A DNA stretch of 64,000 nt from Amycolatopsis thermoflava N1165 (GTDB lineage: Bacteria > Actinomycetota > Actinomycetes > Mycobacteriales > Pseudonocardiaceae). The notes under the pieces were generated by a model, which saw only the letters and a list, made by a program, of their open reading frames with translations, was not told the DNA's origin and searched no databases. The position numbers and the translations under genes were made by a program. Below, in pieces: positions 23,698 to 33,842 of the stretch. Position 1 is the first letter of the stretch; every line of letters begins with the position of its first letter. Location: contig NZ_KI421511.1 of NCBI RefSeq assembly GCF_000473265.1, positions 4,067,560 through 4,131,559 of the forward strand. The letters are read 5' to 3'.

Positions 23698-23713
23698 TAG
23701 ACCACTCGGTCAT
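23698..23713. promoter_or_regulatory. Candidate TetR-type operator over the anmK start
   Basis: TAGACCACTCGGTCAT carries the inverted arms TAGACC and GGTCA-T, with one mismatch, and resembles TAGACC-N4-GGTCTA operators of TetR proteins. It overlaps the anmK ATG. No TetR gene is adjacent; the only one in the window is at 5954. Confidence 0.45.
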
Positions 23714-24890
23714 GCGCGTCGTCGGGCTCATCTCCGGCACGTCGGTCGACGGGATCGACGTGGCACTGGCCGAGTTGACCGCGTCCGGCGACGAGGTCGT
23801 GCTCGTCCCGCTCGGGCACTCGTCGGTCCCCTACCCCGGCGACCTGCGGCGGGAGCTGCTCGCGGCGCTCCCGCCGTCCGGAACCACCGTCGAGCAGGTC
23901 ACGCGCCTGGACACCAGGGTGGGGCAGGCCTTCGCCGAAGCCGCGAGCACCTTGTCCGGCACCGCGGACCTGGTCGCCTCCCTCGGCCAGACCGTCTTCC
24001 ACTGGGTCGACGGCGGTCGCGCCCGCGGCTCCCTGCAGCTGGGACAGCCGGCCTGGATCGCGGAACGGACCGGGCTGCCGGTGGTCGCCGACCTGCGTGT
24101 CCGGGACATCGCGGCGGGCGGGCACGGCGCTCCCCTGGCCAGCACGCTCGACGCGTTGTGGCTGCGCGACCTGGCCCCGGCCGTCGCGCTGAACATCGGC
24201 GGCATCGCCAACGTGACCGTCGTGCGGGCGGACGGCGTGCAGGCCTTCGACACCGGCCCGGGCAATGCCCTGCTCGACCTCGCCGCGCACCAGGTGACCG
24301 GCGGCGCCCAGAGCAGCGACCTGGACGGCGCCATCGCCGCCCGCGGGCAGATTCACGAGGAACTGCTCCGCCGCCTCCTCGACGAGCCCTTCTACGCGGC
24401 CCCGCCACCGAAGTCGACCGGCAAGGAGCTGTTCCACGCCGGCTACCTGCGTGCCGCGACCGACGGGCTCGACGTCCGCGACGAGGACCTGCTCGCCACC
24501 CTCACCGAGCTGACCGCCGTCACCATCGCCCGCGCCTGCGCGGACGCGACCACCGTGATCGTCTCCGGCGGCGGCGCCGACAACCCGTCGCTGATGCGCG
24601 CGCTGGCGCGGCACCTGCCCGCCGCCCGGCTGGCGACGAGCGACGAGTTCGGGCTGCCCCGCGACGCGAAGGAGGCGTACCTGACCGCGTTGCTCGGCTG
24701 GCTCACCTGGCACGGTGTCCCGGCGAACCTGCCGGAGGCGACCGGCGCACGCGGACCCCGGCTGCTCGGCAGCATCACCCCGGGCGCGCACCCGCTGTCG
24801 ATGCCCGCTCCACATCCGGTGACCGTCACCCGTCTGCGGGTAGCGGCCCACCCGGACCAACCGATAGGAGTGCCTGATGCACCCAGTTGA
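23712..24890 (+). CDS. anmK: Anhydro-N-acetylmuramic acid kinase
   Basis: The 392-residue kinase opens and phosphorylates 1,6-anhydro-MurNAc to MurNAc-6-phosphate in peptidoglycan recycling. It shows GLISGTSVDGIDVALAEL at the N-terminus, DLRVRDIAAGGHGAPL near residue 125, LNIGGIANVTV and FDTGPGNALLD, then the late SGGGADNP phosphate loop. Length is typical. ATG 23712 begins the family-conserved sequence; AAGGA is 15 bases upstream, rather far. The stop region overlaps the symporter gene by 14 bp, so kinase and transporter are translated together. No murQ, nagZ or ampG is in the window. Confidence 0.95.
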   Translation: MRVVGLISGTSVDGIDVALAELTASGDEVVLVPLGHSSVPYPGDLRRELLAALPPSGTTVEQVTRLDTRVGQAFAEAASTLSGTADLVASLGQTVFHWVDGGRARGSLQLGQPAWIAERTGLPVVADLRVRDIAAGGHGAPLASTLDALWLRDLAPAVALNIGGIANVTVVRADGVQAFDTGPGNALLDLAAHQVTGGAQSSDLDGAIAARGQIHEELLRRLLDEPFYAAPPPKSTGKELFHAGYLRAATDGLDVRDEDLLATLTELTAVTIARACADATTVIVSGGGADNPSLMRALARHLPAARLATSDEFGLPRDAKEAYLTALLGWLTWHGVPANLPEATGARGPRLLGSITPGAHPLSMPAPHPVTVTRLRVAAHPDQPIGVPDAPS

Positions 24891-26406
24891 CCTGGCGATC
24901 ATCGTGGTCTACCTGGCCGCGATGCCCGCGATCGGCGTGCTCGTGGGGCGGCGCCAGCGCTCGGCGGCGGACTACTTCATCGGCGAACGCAGCCTGCCGT
25001 GGTGGGCGGTGTGCTTCTCGATCGTCGCCACCGAGACCTCCACGCTCACCGTGATCAGCACGCCGGGCCTGATCTGGGCGGCGTCCGGCAACTACAACGG
25101 CCTGACCTACCTGCAGCTGCCGTTCGGCTACATCATCGGGCGCACGCTCGTGTCGTTCGTCCTGCTGCCGCGCTACTTCAAGGGACAGCAGACCACCGCG
25201 TACGCGTTCCTCGGCGAGCGGTTCGGCTCGGCCATGCAGGGTGTGTCGTCGGTGGCGTTCATCGTGACGCGGCTGCTGGCCGAGGGCGTGCGGCTGTTCG
25301 CCGGCGCGATCCCGATCCAGGTCATCCTCAAGCACTTCGGGCTGAACACGTCGTACTGGCAGATCGTGGTGGTGCTGACCGCGCTCACCGTGATCTACGC
25401 GCTGGTGGGCGGCATCAAGGCCGTCGTGTGGGTGGACGTGATCCAGCTGTCGGTCTACATCGGCGGCGCGATCATCGCGATGATCGTGCTGGCCGGGAAA
25501 CTTCCCGACGGGTGGACCTCGCGCGCCGCGGACGCCGGGATCTTCCGGCTGTTCGACTTCAACTTCGACGTCCTGCACCTGCTGACCAGCCAGTACGCGT
25601 TCGTCACGGCCGTGGTCGGCGGCGCGATCTTCACCATGGCCTCGCACGGCACGGACCAGCTGATCGTGCAGCGGTTCCTGGCCTGCCGCAGCGTCGCCGA
25701 CGGCCGCAAGGCGCTGATCGGCAGCGGCGTCGCGGTGACCGTCCAGTTCGCGTTGTTCCTGTTCGTCGGCGCGATGCTGTGGGCGCACAACGGGTTCCGC
25801 ACCCTGCCCGAGCTGGGCGTGAAGGGCGACGACGTGTTCACCAACTTCATCACCAGCGAACTGCCGGTCGGCGTCGCGGGACTGCTGATCGCCGCGATCC
25901 TGGCGTCCACGATGGGCGCGCTCGCCTCGGCGCTCAATGCGTTGTCCAACTCGACGGTCGCCGACCTCTACCAGCGGTTCACCAAGCGGCAGCCGGAGGA
26001 TTCGAAACTGCTGCGGCACGGCCGGATCTGGACGCTGGTGTGGGCGGTGGTGTTCGCGGTGTTCGGTTCGCTGTTCAGCAACCGGAACAACCCGGTGATC
26101 GAGCAGGGCCTGTCGATCACCGGCTACACCTACGGCGCGATGCTGGGCGCGTTCTTCCTCGGCATGTGGGTCAAGCGCGCGCGGCAGCTGGACGCGATCA
26201 TCGCGTTCGTGGTGACAGTCGCGGTGATGGCGGTCGTGGTGCTGGGGGTGAAGATCCCGCCCGCGCCCGGAGCGAGGCCGGTCGTGCTGGCATTCCCGTG
26301 GTATACGCTGCTCGGCGTACTGATCACGCTCGTCGTGGGCGGCGCGCTGTCCCTGCGGCACCGCACTCCGGACACCACGGCCGCGAAGGAACCGGAGCCG
26401 GTCTAG
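24877..26406 (+). CDS. Sodium:solute symporter (SSS family)
   Basis: A 509-residue protein with about 13 transmembrane helices of the SSS family. Helix 1 (LAIIVVYLAAMPAIGVLVG) and the motif ATETSTLTVISTPG in helix 2 are typical, as is LLIAAILASTMGALASALNA (sodium-site Ser/Thr residues in helix 8). It starts inside anmK (14-bp overlap) and the next gene begins directly after its stop. Some SSS proteins import sialic acids, which are acidic sugars like MurNAc, so uptake of (anhydro)MurNAc is a reasonable proposal from context. The substrate cannot be read directly. Confidence 0.85.
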   Translation: MHPVDLAIIVVYLAAMPAIGVLVGRRQRSAADYFIGERSLPWWAVCFSIVATETSTLTVISTPGLIWAASGNYNGLTYLQLPFGYIIGRTLVSFVLLPRYFKGQQTTAYAFLGERFGSAMQGVSSVAFIVTRLLAEGVRLFAGAIPIQVILKHFGLNTSYWQIVVVLTALTVIYALVGGIKAVVWVDVIQLSVYIGGAIIAMIVLAGKLPDGWTSRAADAGIFRLFDFNFDVLHLLTSQYAFVTAVVGGAIFTMASHGTDQLIVQRFLACRSVADGRKALIGSGVAVTVQFALFLFVGAMLWAHNGFRTLPELGVKGDDVFTNFITSELPVGVAGLLIAAILASTMGALASALNALSNSTVADLYQRFTKRQPEDSKLLRHGRIWTLVWAVVFAVFGSLFSNRNNPVIEQGLSITGYTYGAMLGAFFLGMWVKRARQLDAIIAFVVTVAVMAVVVLGVKIPPAPGARPVVLAFPWYTLLGVLITLVVGGALSLRHRTPDTTAAKEPEPV

Positions 26407-27006
26407 ATGGATGCGAACGCCCTGCTGTCCACCGCGCAGGAGTGCGCGGAGTTCCTGTCGGGGCAACTGCACCGCGACTGGTCGGCCGCGATTCCGGAGA
26501 TGGACATGACGGTCGCGCAGGTCGTCGCCCACATCGCGGACTGCGTGCACTGGTACTCCTACGACCTCGCGGCCGGGCCGGTCGAGTTGTCGACGATGGA
26601 GACGAAGGTGCGGCCGGAGTCCGAGCCGGCCGAGCTGGTGGTCACGCTGGGCACGACGGCGAAGGTGCTGGCGGCGGTGGTCGCGACCAGCTCGCCCGAC
26701 GCCCGCGGCTGGCACCCGTGGGGCGTCGCCGACGCGTCCGGTTTCGCGGCCATGGCGTGCGACGAGCTGCTGGTGCACACCTCCGACGCGGCGCGCGGAC
26801 TGGGCGTGGAGTTCTCGCCGACGCCCCGCCTGGCGGCCGCCGCGCTGTACCGGCTGTTCCCGTGGACGCCGATGGACACCGACCCGTGGCCCACGTTGCT
26901 GTGGGCCAACGGGCGGGCGTCCCTGCCGGGCCACCCGAGACTGACGAAGTGGCGGTGGCACTGCGCGCCACTGTCCGAATGGGACGGTTCGGCGCCGATC
27001 AGCTAG
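26407..27006 (+). CDS. DinB/MDMPI-like protein
   Basis: A 199-residue protein with the N-terminal four-helix fold of mycothiol-dependent maleylpyruvate isomerase-type proteins: VAQVVAHIADCVHWYSYDL (metal-ligand His) near residue 35 and ACDELLVHTSDAARGLG near residue 115, supplying a second His. The C-terminal part is rich in Trp (FPWTPMDTDPWPTLLWANG). Such proteins may use mycothiol as cofactor. ATG follows the symporter stop with no gap, implying coupling. Its role with anmK and the symporter is unknown. Confidence 0.72.
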   Translation: MDANALLSTAQECAEFLSGQLHRDWSAAIPEMDMTVAQVVAHIADCVHWYSYDLAAGPVELSTMETKVRPESEPAELVVTLGTTAKVLAAVVATSSPDARGWHPWGVADASGFAAMACDELLVHTSDAARGLGVEFSPTPRLAAAALYRLFPWTPMDTDPWPTLLWANGRASLPGHPRLTKWRWHCAPLSEWDGSAPIS

Positions 27007-27346
27007 GACGTGCGGCCGCTGGGTGGGCGTATCACCGGCGCGGCGGGGCGGCAGCGGCCAGAGCGCCGACGCGGCACTGGCGGGCGGCCAGCCACCGTGC
27101 CGAGCGGCCTCGCGATGCGGCCGGCCGCCCCGGCGCACCGGCTGGACCACCATCCAGCCGCGCGGCCGCACGCCCGGGCCCGCCGCACCACAGCAGCGAC
27201 ACCCCGCCACCCGCCCGACCACCAACCGCGCTCAGCCCGAGCACCCACAGCACACGAATAACCACCACAACGCCCCCGGCCGACGCACACCGACACCCAC
27301 GCAGCCCCAAACCGGCTCCGCGCACCGCAGCAGCGCTGGCCGCGGC
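27007..27346 (+). other. C-rich, G/T-poor non-coding tract, possible Rho utilisation site
   Basis: No gene is supported here. Between 27181 and 27330 I count 80 C, 38 A, 29 G and 3 T. The tract lies just after the anmK operon and before the convergent end of the GH172 gene. C-rich, G-poor, unstructured RNA is what Rho binds, and no strong hairpin terminator is visible, so Rho-dependent termination of the rightward operon is plausible. Confidence 0.45.
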
Positions 27347-29884
27347 CTAGTCCTGCGCGGGCTGGGTCGGCGCGCCCTGCGAGAAGACCGTGTAGCGCGA
27401 CGCCGACCAGGCCGGCGCCCCCGCGACCGGTTCCAGCCGCACCCGCACCGAGGTCTGGCCTGCCGTCGCCGAGGCCGGGATGTCGAAACTGTCCTCCAGC
27501 CACCGCGAATGCGTGTTGCCCAGCGGCTGGTACCACTCGCCGACGAGCCGGTCGTTCACGAACACCCGCGCGTGCTGGAACGCCTGGGCCTGGTCGGAAA
27601 CCCGGTGCAACCGCAAGCCGCCGTTGGACTGGTCCACCCGCGCGGTGAACGTGACCGGCTGGGTGGTGGCCGTCGTGGTCCCGGTGACCGGCGTGCGGTC
27701 CCGCTTGCCCTCGAACGTCGACGTCAGCGACTCGCGCGTTTCGCCCGGCGCCGAATACCCGTGCTGCGACCGGCTTGCGTCGTCGCCGACCTCGACCACG
27801 TCGCTCTGGCTCATCGACGGCGTGCTCTGCCCGTACCAGTACGCGGTCGAGCTGTAGTCGGCAGGCATCGACGACCGGTCGCCGTGCTCGATGTCGAACT
27901 CGATGCCGTTGCCGAACGGCACCCCGTCGCCGATCATCAGCCGGTAGGCGTTGAGGCACACGTACTGGCAGCCGTCGCTCGCGTCCTCCCGGCTGACCAG
28001 CCCCGCCTGCGGCATCGCGTACGGCACGCCCTCGACCCCGCCGTCGCGGCCGTCCTGGAAGTACCAGCCGGACTCGTAGAAGTCCTCGGACCCGGTGCCG
28101 TGGATCGCCGGGCTGGCCGAGCCGTTCGGGTACATCCGCTCGTCGCCTTCGAGGTAGTTCAGCTGGTTCTGCCCCGGCGGGATGCCGCCGCGCATGCTGG
28201 AGGTGACCCCGTAGAACACGCCCCGCCCTTGCGCGGTGAGGAAGTTCCAGTCCTGACCGGACACCGTCGCGGCCCGGTGGTGGGTCGCGTGGAAGTAGCC
28301 GAGGGTGCCGTCCCGCAGGCCCGCGGCCACGCCCGAGTCCGGCGCCGATGTCACCTCCAGGCTGCCCCCGGTGACCGGCACGCCCGAGGTGTTGACCAGT
28401 TCCGCCACCGCGCTGCGGGCGTACGGCATCGGCCACCACGCCGTGAACGCGCCGTTCTCCGTGGTGTCGATGGCGTGCAGCAGCGTCCGCGACGCGTACT
28501 TGCCGAGCCCGGAGCCGAAGAACTCCCCGACCGGGGCGTCGACCGTGGTCTGCCCGTCGAAGGTCAGCCGCAGCCGCAGGCCCTCCAGCACCGCCTCGGA
28601 CGCCGTGGCCTGCCCGGGGTCGGCCGGGTAGCGGAAACGCCGCAGCCCTGCCCACCGCTCACCGTCCACCCGGTACCCGTGCACGGCCTCTTCGTTGGGG
28701 TGGTTGTGGCCGAGGTCGAGCACGTCGGTGCGCACCCACTGCCCGCCGACCTTGCTGTGCACCTCGTAGCGGAACTCGTTGACGTCCTCGGCTGAGGACA
28801 CGAACCTGGTCGCGACCTGCACCTGCGACCGGTTGCGGGTCAGGTCCGCGGGCACCTCGACGACCTGGTCCAGCCAGCCGCCCCCGGCGCGGGCCGGACC
28901 GCTGTAGAACTGGCCGGCCGGACGCCCGCCGACCAGCAGGTCCGCGCGTTGTTCGCCGATGCCGGCGTCGACGCGGCGGGTGATCCGCACGCCGTCGTTC
29001 TCCGGGGCCACGGTCGCGGTGAACGAGCTGCCGCCCGCGCCGTACGCGCGGCCGTCGTCGGACAGCCCGGGGGCCGCGATGACCTGCGGCAACCGGAGGT
29101 TGAGCTGTGTGATGCGCCGCGCGCCGGACGGCAACGGAATCGAGGCCGCGGACCCGGCAGGCACGTCGACCGCGGCCGACTGGACCCGCGCCCCTGGCGC
29201 CGCCGGTTTCGGGTCGCGCACGCCGAACCCGCGCAGGCGCTGGATGACGTCCGTGGCCTTGTCGGCCGGGTTGAACGTGCGCACCCCCGCCGCGTCGGCG
29301 AACTGCCGGTAGGTGACGTGGTAGAAGTGCGGGTTGTTCTGGGTGGTGATCCGCATCGAGGTCGTGTACGGCATCGGCACCTTGATCGCCGCGCCGCCCA
29401 TGGTGTCGGCCGAGTTCCCCACCAGCGGCCACACGAACGGCGCGCCCTGCGCGCCGTTCACGATGTCCTGCAACGAACCCTGCAGCACGACCTTGCCGTC
29501 CAGTTCGATCTTGATCCGCCCGATCGCGGCGACCGACGTCGACTCGTAGGTGAACCAGATCGAGGACACCTCGCCCGGCCCGCGCGCGTCGGCGAGCAGG
29601 CAGTCCCCGTTGGCCTCCTCGCGCAGGCACGAGTAGGTGCCGACGAAGCCGTCGTCGTTGTTGCCCGCCCGGTCGAAACTGGAGAACTGCTTGACCTGCT
29701 CACCGGGCCGCATCCGGGCGAGCCCGTCGATCGATCGGTAGACGTCCCAGCCAACGGGTCCCTTGTCGCTCGCCCCGGGAGCAGGCGCCGCACCGGCGGG
29801 AACACCGACGACGAGCGCGAGAACCAGCCCGAGCACGACGATCACGGAGCGGTTTTTGGGCGCGACGAAGGAACTTTCGGGCAC
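27347..29884 (-). CDS. Secreted DUF2961 / GH172-family glycoside hydrolase
   Basis: The 845-residue protein has a signal peptide (residues about 12-35, VIVVLGLVLALVVGVPAGA then APAPGA). The DUF2961 domain follows with RMRPGEQVKQFSSFDRAGNN, NQLNYLEGDERMYPNG and AIHGTGSEDFYESGWYF, the most conserved block and probable site of a catalytic Glu. Known GH172 enzymes act on difructose dianhydride or on mycobacterial D-arabinan. The long middle part (residues 240-470) and C-terminal part look like beta-sandwich modules. GTG 29884 follows GGGGG. It is convergent with the anmK operon. Arabinogalactan trimming is plausible but unproven. Confidence 0.82.
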   Translation of the reverse strand: MPESSFVAPKNRSVIVVLGLVLALVVGVPAGAAPAPGASDKGPVGWDVYRSIDGLARMRPGEQVKQFSSFDRAGNNDDGFVGTYSCLREEANGDCLLADARGPGEVSSIWFTYESTSVAAIGRIKIELDGKVVLQGSLQDIVNGAQGAPFVWPLVGNSADTMGGAAIKVPMPYTTSMRITTQNNPHFYHVTYRQFADAAGVRTFNPADKATDVIQRLRGFGVRDPKPAAPGARVQSAAVDVPAGSAASIPLPSGARRITQLNLRLPQVIAAPGLSDDGRAYGAGGSSFTATVAPENDGVRITRRVDAGIGEQRADLLVGGRPAGQFYSGPARAGGGWLDQVVEVPADLTRNRSQVQVATRFVSSAEDVNEFRYEVHSKVGGQWVRTDVLDLGHNHPNEEAVHGYRVDGERWAGLRRFRYPADPGQATASEAVLEGLRLRLTFDGQTTVDAPVGEFFGSGLGKYASRTLLHAIDTTENGAFTAWWPMPYARSAVAELVNTSGVPVTGGSLEVTSAPDSGVAAGLRDGTLGYFHATHHRAATVSGQDWNFLTAQGRGVFYGVTSSMRGGIPPGQNQLNYLEGDERMYPNGSASPAIHGTGSEDFYESGWYFQDGRDGGVEGVPYAMPQAGLVSREDASDGCQYVCLNAYRLMIGDGVPFGNGIEFDIEHGDRSSMPADYSSTAYWYGQSTPSMSQSDVVEVGDDASRSQHGYSAPGETRESLTSTFEGKRDRTPVTGTTTATTQPVTFTARVDQSNGGLRLHRVSDQAQAFQHARVFVNDRLVGEWYQPLGNTHSRWLEDSFDIPASATAGQTSVRVRLEPVAGAPAWSASRYTVFSQGAPTQPAQD

Positions 29885-30139
29885 AGTGGGGACCCCCAGC
29901 CTGGACGGACCGCCGCGCCGGAGCGCGAGTAATCGTTTTCTGAACTTAGCGCCTGGTGGCTTCAGTGTGTCTAGCGCCACATGGGTGGTTACGGATCAGA
30001 CACTGAGGGTTATTGCCGGGCAGGAGTGATCGAAACGGACACTTTCGAGGGAAGTGGGTGTCAAAACCCGGGCGCGGGGGAGGTCTGGGGCGTTGGTCGG
30101 CGTCGTTGCGTTGCCGTGCGCCCGACCCGCGGTGGTTTG
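29885..30139. other. Gap between the GH172 gene and smc
   Basis: This holds the promoter region of the GH172 gene and the 3' flank of smc. TAGCGCC occurs twice (29947-29953, 29972-29978), and GTGGC (29956-29960) mirrors GCCAC (29976-29980). I find no convincing -35/-10 pair or terminator. Confidence 0.35.
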
Positions 30140-33100
30140 CTAGGCCTCCTGGCGGAGGCGCTGGCTGATCACCTTCGTGATGCCGTCGCCCTGCATGCTG
30201 ACCCCGTAGAGGGCGTCCGCGATCTCCATCGTCGGCTTCTGGTGCGTGATGATGATCAGCTGCGAGGACTCCCGCAGCTGCTCCAGCAGGCCGATCAGGC
30301 GCCGCATGTTGGTGTCGTCCAGCGCGGCCTCGACCTCGTCCATCACGTAGAACGGCGAGGGGCGCGCGCGGAAGATCGCGACCAGCATCGCGACCGCGAC
30401 CAGCGACTTCTCGCCACCGGACAGCAGCGACAGGCGCTTGACCTTCTTGCCCGGCGGGCGCGCCTCGACGTCCACGCCGGTCGCGAGCATGTCGTCCGGC
30501 TCGGTCAGCACCATCCGGCCGTCGCCGCCGGGGAAGAGCACCGAGAACACCGTCTCGAACTCGCGGGCGACGTCGTGGTAGGCGGACGTGAAGACCTCGA
30601 GGATCTTGTCGTCCACCTCCTTGATGACCGTGAGCAGGTCCTTGCGCGTGGCCTTCAGGTCTTCCAGCTGGGTGGACAGGAACTTGTACCGTTCCTCCAG
30701 CGCGGCGAACTCCTCCAGCGCCAGCGGGTTGACCTTGCCCAGCGTCGCGAGGTCCCGTTCGGCCCGCTTCGCGCGCCGCTCCTGGGTGCTGCGGTCGTAC
30801 GGGATCGACGGCGGGGCGCTGACCTGCTCGCCGTTCGCCTTGGCCTCCTCGTACTCGGCCATCTCCTGCGCGCTCGGCGGCACGGGCACGTCCGGGCCGT
30901 ACTCGGCGACCAGGTCCTCCAGGCCGATGCCGAAGTCCTCGGCGATCTTCGTCTCCAGCTGCTCCAGCCGCAGTCGCTGCTCGGCGCGCAACACCTCGTC
31001 CCGGTGCACCGCGTCGGTCAGCTTCTCCAGCTCGTGGGTCAGCTCGCGAACCTTGTTGCGCACCTGGGTGAGCGCGGCCTCGCGCTGCTGGCGCACGGCC
31101 TGGGCTTCGTCGCGCTCGGCGGCGGCCCGCTGCACCGACAGCTCGATCCGCTCCAGCGCCAGCTCACCCGCGTCGACCACGGCCGCGGCGATTTCCGCGC
31201 CACGGGCCCGCGCCGCCCGCGCCTTCTCGGCCCGCTCCCGCGCCGCGCGCTCCGCGTGCGCGGCCCGGCGCAGCGAGTCCGCGCGGCCGGCGATGCTGCG
31301 TGCCCGCTCCTCGGAGGTCCGCAGCGCCAGCCGCGACTCGACCTCCTCCTGGCGCACCGCCGCCAGCCGCTCCGCGGCCTCGTCGCGGGCGCTCGTGTCG
31401 GGGTCCTCGTCCACCGGCTGCTCGGCGACCGCGGCCAGCCGCTCCTCCAGCTCCGCCAGGCTGGCCAGCGCCTGCTCACGGCTGGCCTCGACCTTCGCGC
31501 GCTGGTCCCGCAGCCGCGTCACCTCGGCCTCGGCGGACCGCGCGGCCTGCTGCAGCCGGTTCAGCCGCTCCGACGACCTGGCCTTGCGGACCTTCGCCTC
31601 GGACAGCGCTTCCTTCGCCTGGGCCACCTCTTCGCGCCGGGCCTGCTGCTCGGCGCGGGCGCCCTCCAGCTCGGCGGCCGTCTGCTCCAGGCGGCGTTCC
31701 GCGGCCATCAGCCGGTCGCGCGCCTCGTCGACCGCGGCCTGCACCTCGATGACGCTCTCGCTGCGGCCGGAACCGCCGACGGCCCAGTGCGAACCGAACA
31801 CGTCGCCCTCGGCGGTCACGGCGCTGACCTCCGGGTGCGCCGCGACCAGCTGCCGCGCCGTCTCCAGGGTGTCCACGACCGCGATCCGGTCCAGCGCGCG
31901 CTCCACCGCGGGACGCAGCGGCTCCGGCGCGGTGACGACGTCCCGGGCCCAGCGCGCGCCGTCCGGCAGCGACGGCCAAGCCGAGGTGTCCACTGTGTAC
32001 GGAGCGCCGCCGAGCAGCACCCCGGCGCGGCCGGAGTCGTTGTCCTTCAAGAACTTCAGCGCCGCGATCGCCTCGTCGCCACCCTGCACCGCGACCGCGT
32101 CGGCGACCGGGCCGAGCGCCGCGGCGAGCGCGACCTCGTAGCCGGTCTCGACCGACAGCAGCGCGGCGACCGAGCCGAGCAGCCCGGGCAGCTGGTCGCT
32201 CGCGCCGAGCAGCTCACCGGCGCCGTCCTTGCGCCGCAGCCCCATCGACAGTGCGTCCACGCGCGCCTTCTCCGACGCGATCTCGCGCTCGGCCTGCCGC
32301 TCGGCCTTGACCAGCTCCTCGACCCGGGCCTTGGCGGCCTGGTTGGCCTGCACCGCGCGGTCGTGCCGGTCCTGCAGGTCGGCGTCGTCGGACTCCTCGA
32401 CCCCGCCCTCGGCCCTGGCCTCCTCCAGCTCCTCGACCGCCAGCTCGGCACGCGCCGCGGCCTCGTCGATGGCCGCGGTGAGGCGGTCGATCTCGTCCGA
32501 GGTCGCGCTGTTCTTGCTGCGCAGCGCCTCGACCTGGCCGGTGAGCTTCGCCAGGCCTTCGCGCCGGTCGGCGATCGCGCGCACCGCGGCCATGTGGGCC
32601 TTCTCCGCGGCCTGGACCTCGTGCTCCAGCTCCTCGCGGCGCAGCACGGCCTCGGCGAGCGTCTCGCGGGCGATCATCACCGCTTCGTTCAGCTCGGCCT
32701 CGCGCTCGGCGACCTGCTCGGCCTCGGCCAGCAGCTCCTCCGGGTCGCGGCCGCCCGTCGAGGTCTCGACGTCGGCGGACAGATGCCGCTGCCGCTCCAC
32801 CGCCAGCCGCACCGTGCCGCGCAGCCGCTCGCCGAGCGCGGACAGCTTGAACCAGGTGTCCTGCGCGGCGTTGAGGCGCGGCGCGTCCTCCGCGACCATC
32901 GCCTCCAGCTGGGCCTCTTCGGCGCCGGCGAGTTCGAGCGCCTGCTCCACCTCGGCGCGGCGGGCGCGCGCGGCGTTCTCGTCCGCCTCCTCGCGCGCGA
33001 TCGCCTCGCGCTGGGTCACCAGGTCGTCGGCCAGCAGCCGCAGCCGCGAGTCCCGCAGTTCGGCCTGCACGGCCTGCGCCTTGCGGGCGATCTCGGCCTG

Positions 33101-33721
33101 CTTGCCCAGCGGCTTGAGCTGGCGGCGCAGCTCGGCGGTCAGGTCGTTGAGGCGGTCCAGGTTCGCCTGCATCGCGGTGAGCTTGCGCAGCGCCTTTTCC
33201 TTGCGCTTGCGGTGCTTGAGCACACCCGCGGCCTCCTCGATGAAGGCGCGGCGCTCCTCCGGCTTCGACTCCAGGATCTGCGCCAGCTGCCCCTGGCCGA
33301 CGATGACGTGCATCTCGCGGCCGATGCCGGAGTCCGACAGCAGCTCCTGGATGTCCAGCAGGCGGCACGAGCTGCCGTTGATCTCGTACTCGCTGGCGCC
33401 GTCGCGGAACATCCGGCGCGTGATCGAGACCTCGCTGTACTCGATCGGCAGTGCGCCGTCGGCGTTGTCGATGGTCAGCGTGACCTCGGCGCGGCCCAGC
33501 GGGGCGCGGCCGGAGGTGCCGGCGAAGATGACGTCCTCCATCTTGCCGCCGCGCAGGTCCTTCGCGCCCTGCGTGCCCATCACCCACCGCAGCGCGTCGA
33601 GCACGTTCGACTTCCCCGACCCGTTCGGGCCGACGACGCAGGTGATGCCCGGTTCGAACCGCAAGGTGGTAGCCGAGGCGAAGGACTTGAAGCCCTTCAG
33701 CGTCAAGCTCTTGAGATGCAC
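30140..33721 (-). CDS. smc: Chromosome segregation ATPase SMC
   Basis: The 1193-residue SMC protein organises chromosome arms with ScpA/ScpB. Walker A GPNGSGKS is at residues 31-38. Long Glu/Arg/Ala coiled coils run to and from a hinge around residues 500-660 ([20 protein letters not shown]). The C-terminal head has the signature [15 protein letters not shown] and Walker [17 protein letters not shown] 33721 gives [14 protein letters not shown], the standard SMC start, after GAAGGG. It follows acyP on the minus strand as in many actinobacteria. Confidence 0.97.
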   Translation of the reverse strand: MHLKSLTLKGFKSFASATTLRFEPGITCVVGPNGSGKSNVLDALRWVMGTQGAKDLRGGKMEDVIFAGTSGRAPLGRAEVTLTIDNADGALPIEYSEVSITRRMFRDGASEYEINGSSCRLLDIQELLSDSGIGREMHVIVGQGQLAQILESKPEERRAFIEEAAGVLKHRKRKEKALRKLTAMQANLDRLNDLTAELRRQLKPLGKQAEIARKAQAVQAELRDSRLRLLADDLVTQREAIAREEADENAARARRAEVEQALELAGAEEAQLEAMVAEDAPRLNAAQDTWFKLSALGERLRGTVRLAVERQRHLSADVETSTGGRDPEELLAEAEQVAEREAELNEAVMIARETLAEAVLRREELEHEVQAAEKAHMAAVRAIADRREGLAKLTGQVEALRSKNSATSDEIDRLTAAIDEAAARAELAVEELEEARAEGGVEESDDADLQDRHDRAVQANQAAKARVEELVKAERQAEREIASEKARVDALSMGLRRKDGAGELLGASDQLPGLLGSVAALLSVETGYEVALAAALGPVADAVAVQGGDEAIAALKFLKDNDSGRAGVLLGGAPYTVDTSAWPSLPDGARWARDVVTAPEPLRPAVERALDRIAVVDTLETARQLVAAHPEVSAVTAEGDVFGSHWAVGGSGRSESVIEVQAAVDEARDRLMAAERRLEQTAAELEGARAEQQARREEVAQAKEALSEAKVRKARSSERLNRLQQAARSAEAEVTRLRDQRAKVEASREQALASLAELEERLAAVAEQPVDEDPDTSARDEAAERLAAVRQEEVESRLALRTSEERARSIAGRADSLRRAAHAERAARERAEKARAARARGAEIAAAVVDAGELALERIELSVQRAAAERDEAQAVRQQREAALTQVRNKVRELTHELEKLTDAVHRDEVLRAEQRLRLEQLETKIAEDFGIGLEDLVAEYGPDVPVPPSAQEMAEYEEAKANGEQVSAPPSIPYDRSTQERRAKRAERDLATLGKVNPLALEEFAALEERYKFLSTQLEDLKATRKDLLTVIKEVDDKILEVFTSAYHDVAREFETVFSVLFPGGDGRMVLTEPDDMLATGVDVEARPPGKKVKRLSLLSGGEKSLVAVAMLVAIFRARPSPFYVMDEVEAALDDTNMRRLIGLLEQLRESSQLIIITHQKPTMEIADALYGVSMQGDGITKVISQRLRQEA

Positions 33722-33842
33722 GTGGCGGGACCCTTCAACGCCTGGGTGATCCACGGAGTCTATCGGGGGCGGGTGGGCGTCCCGGTCATGCCCGTGGGCG
33801 TGTTGTCCCCGGGAGTCCCACTGTGCTCAGCCGCCCCAGGTG

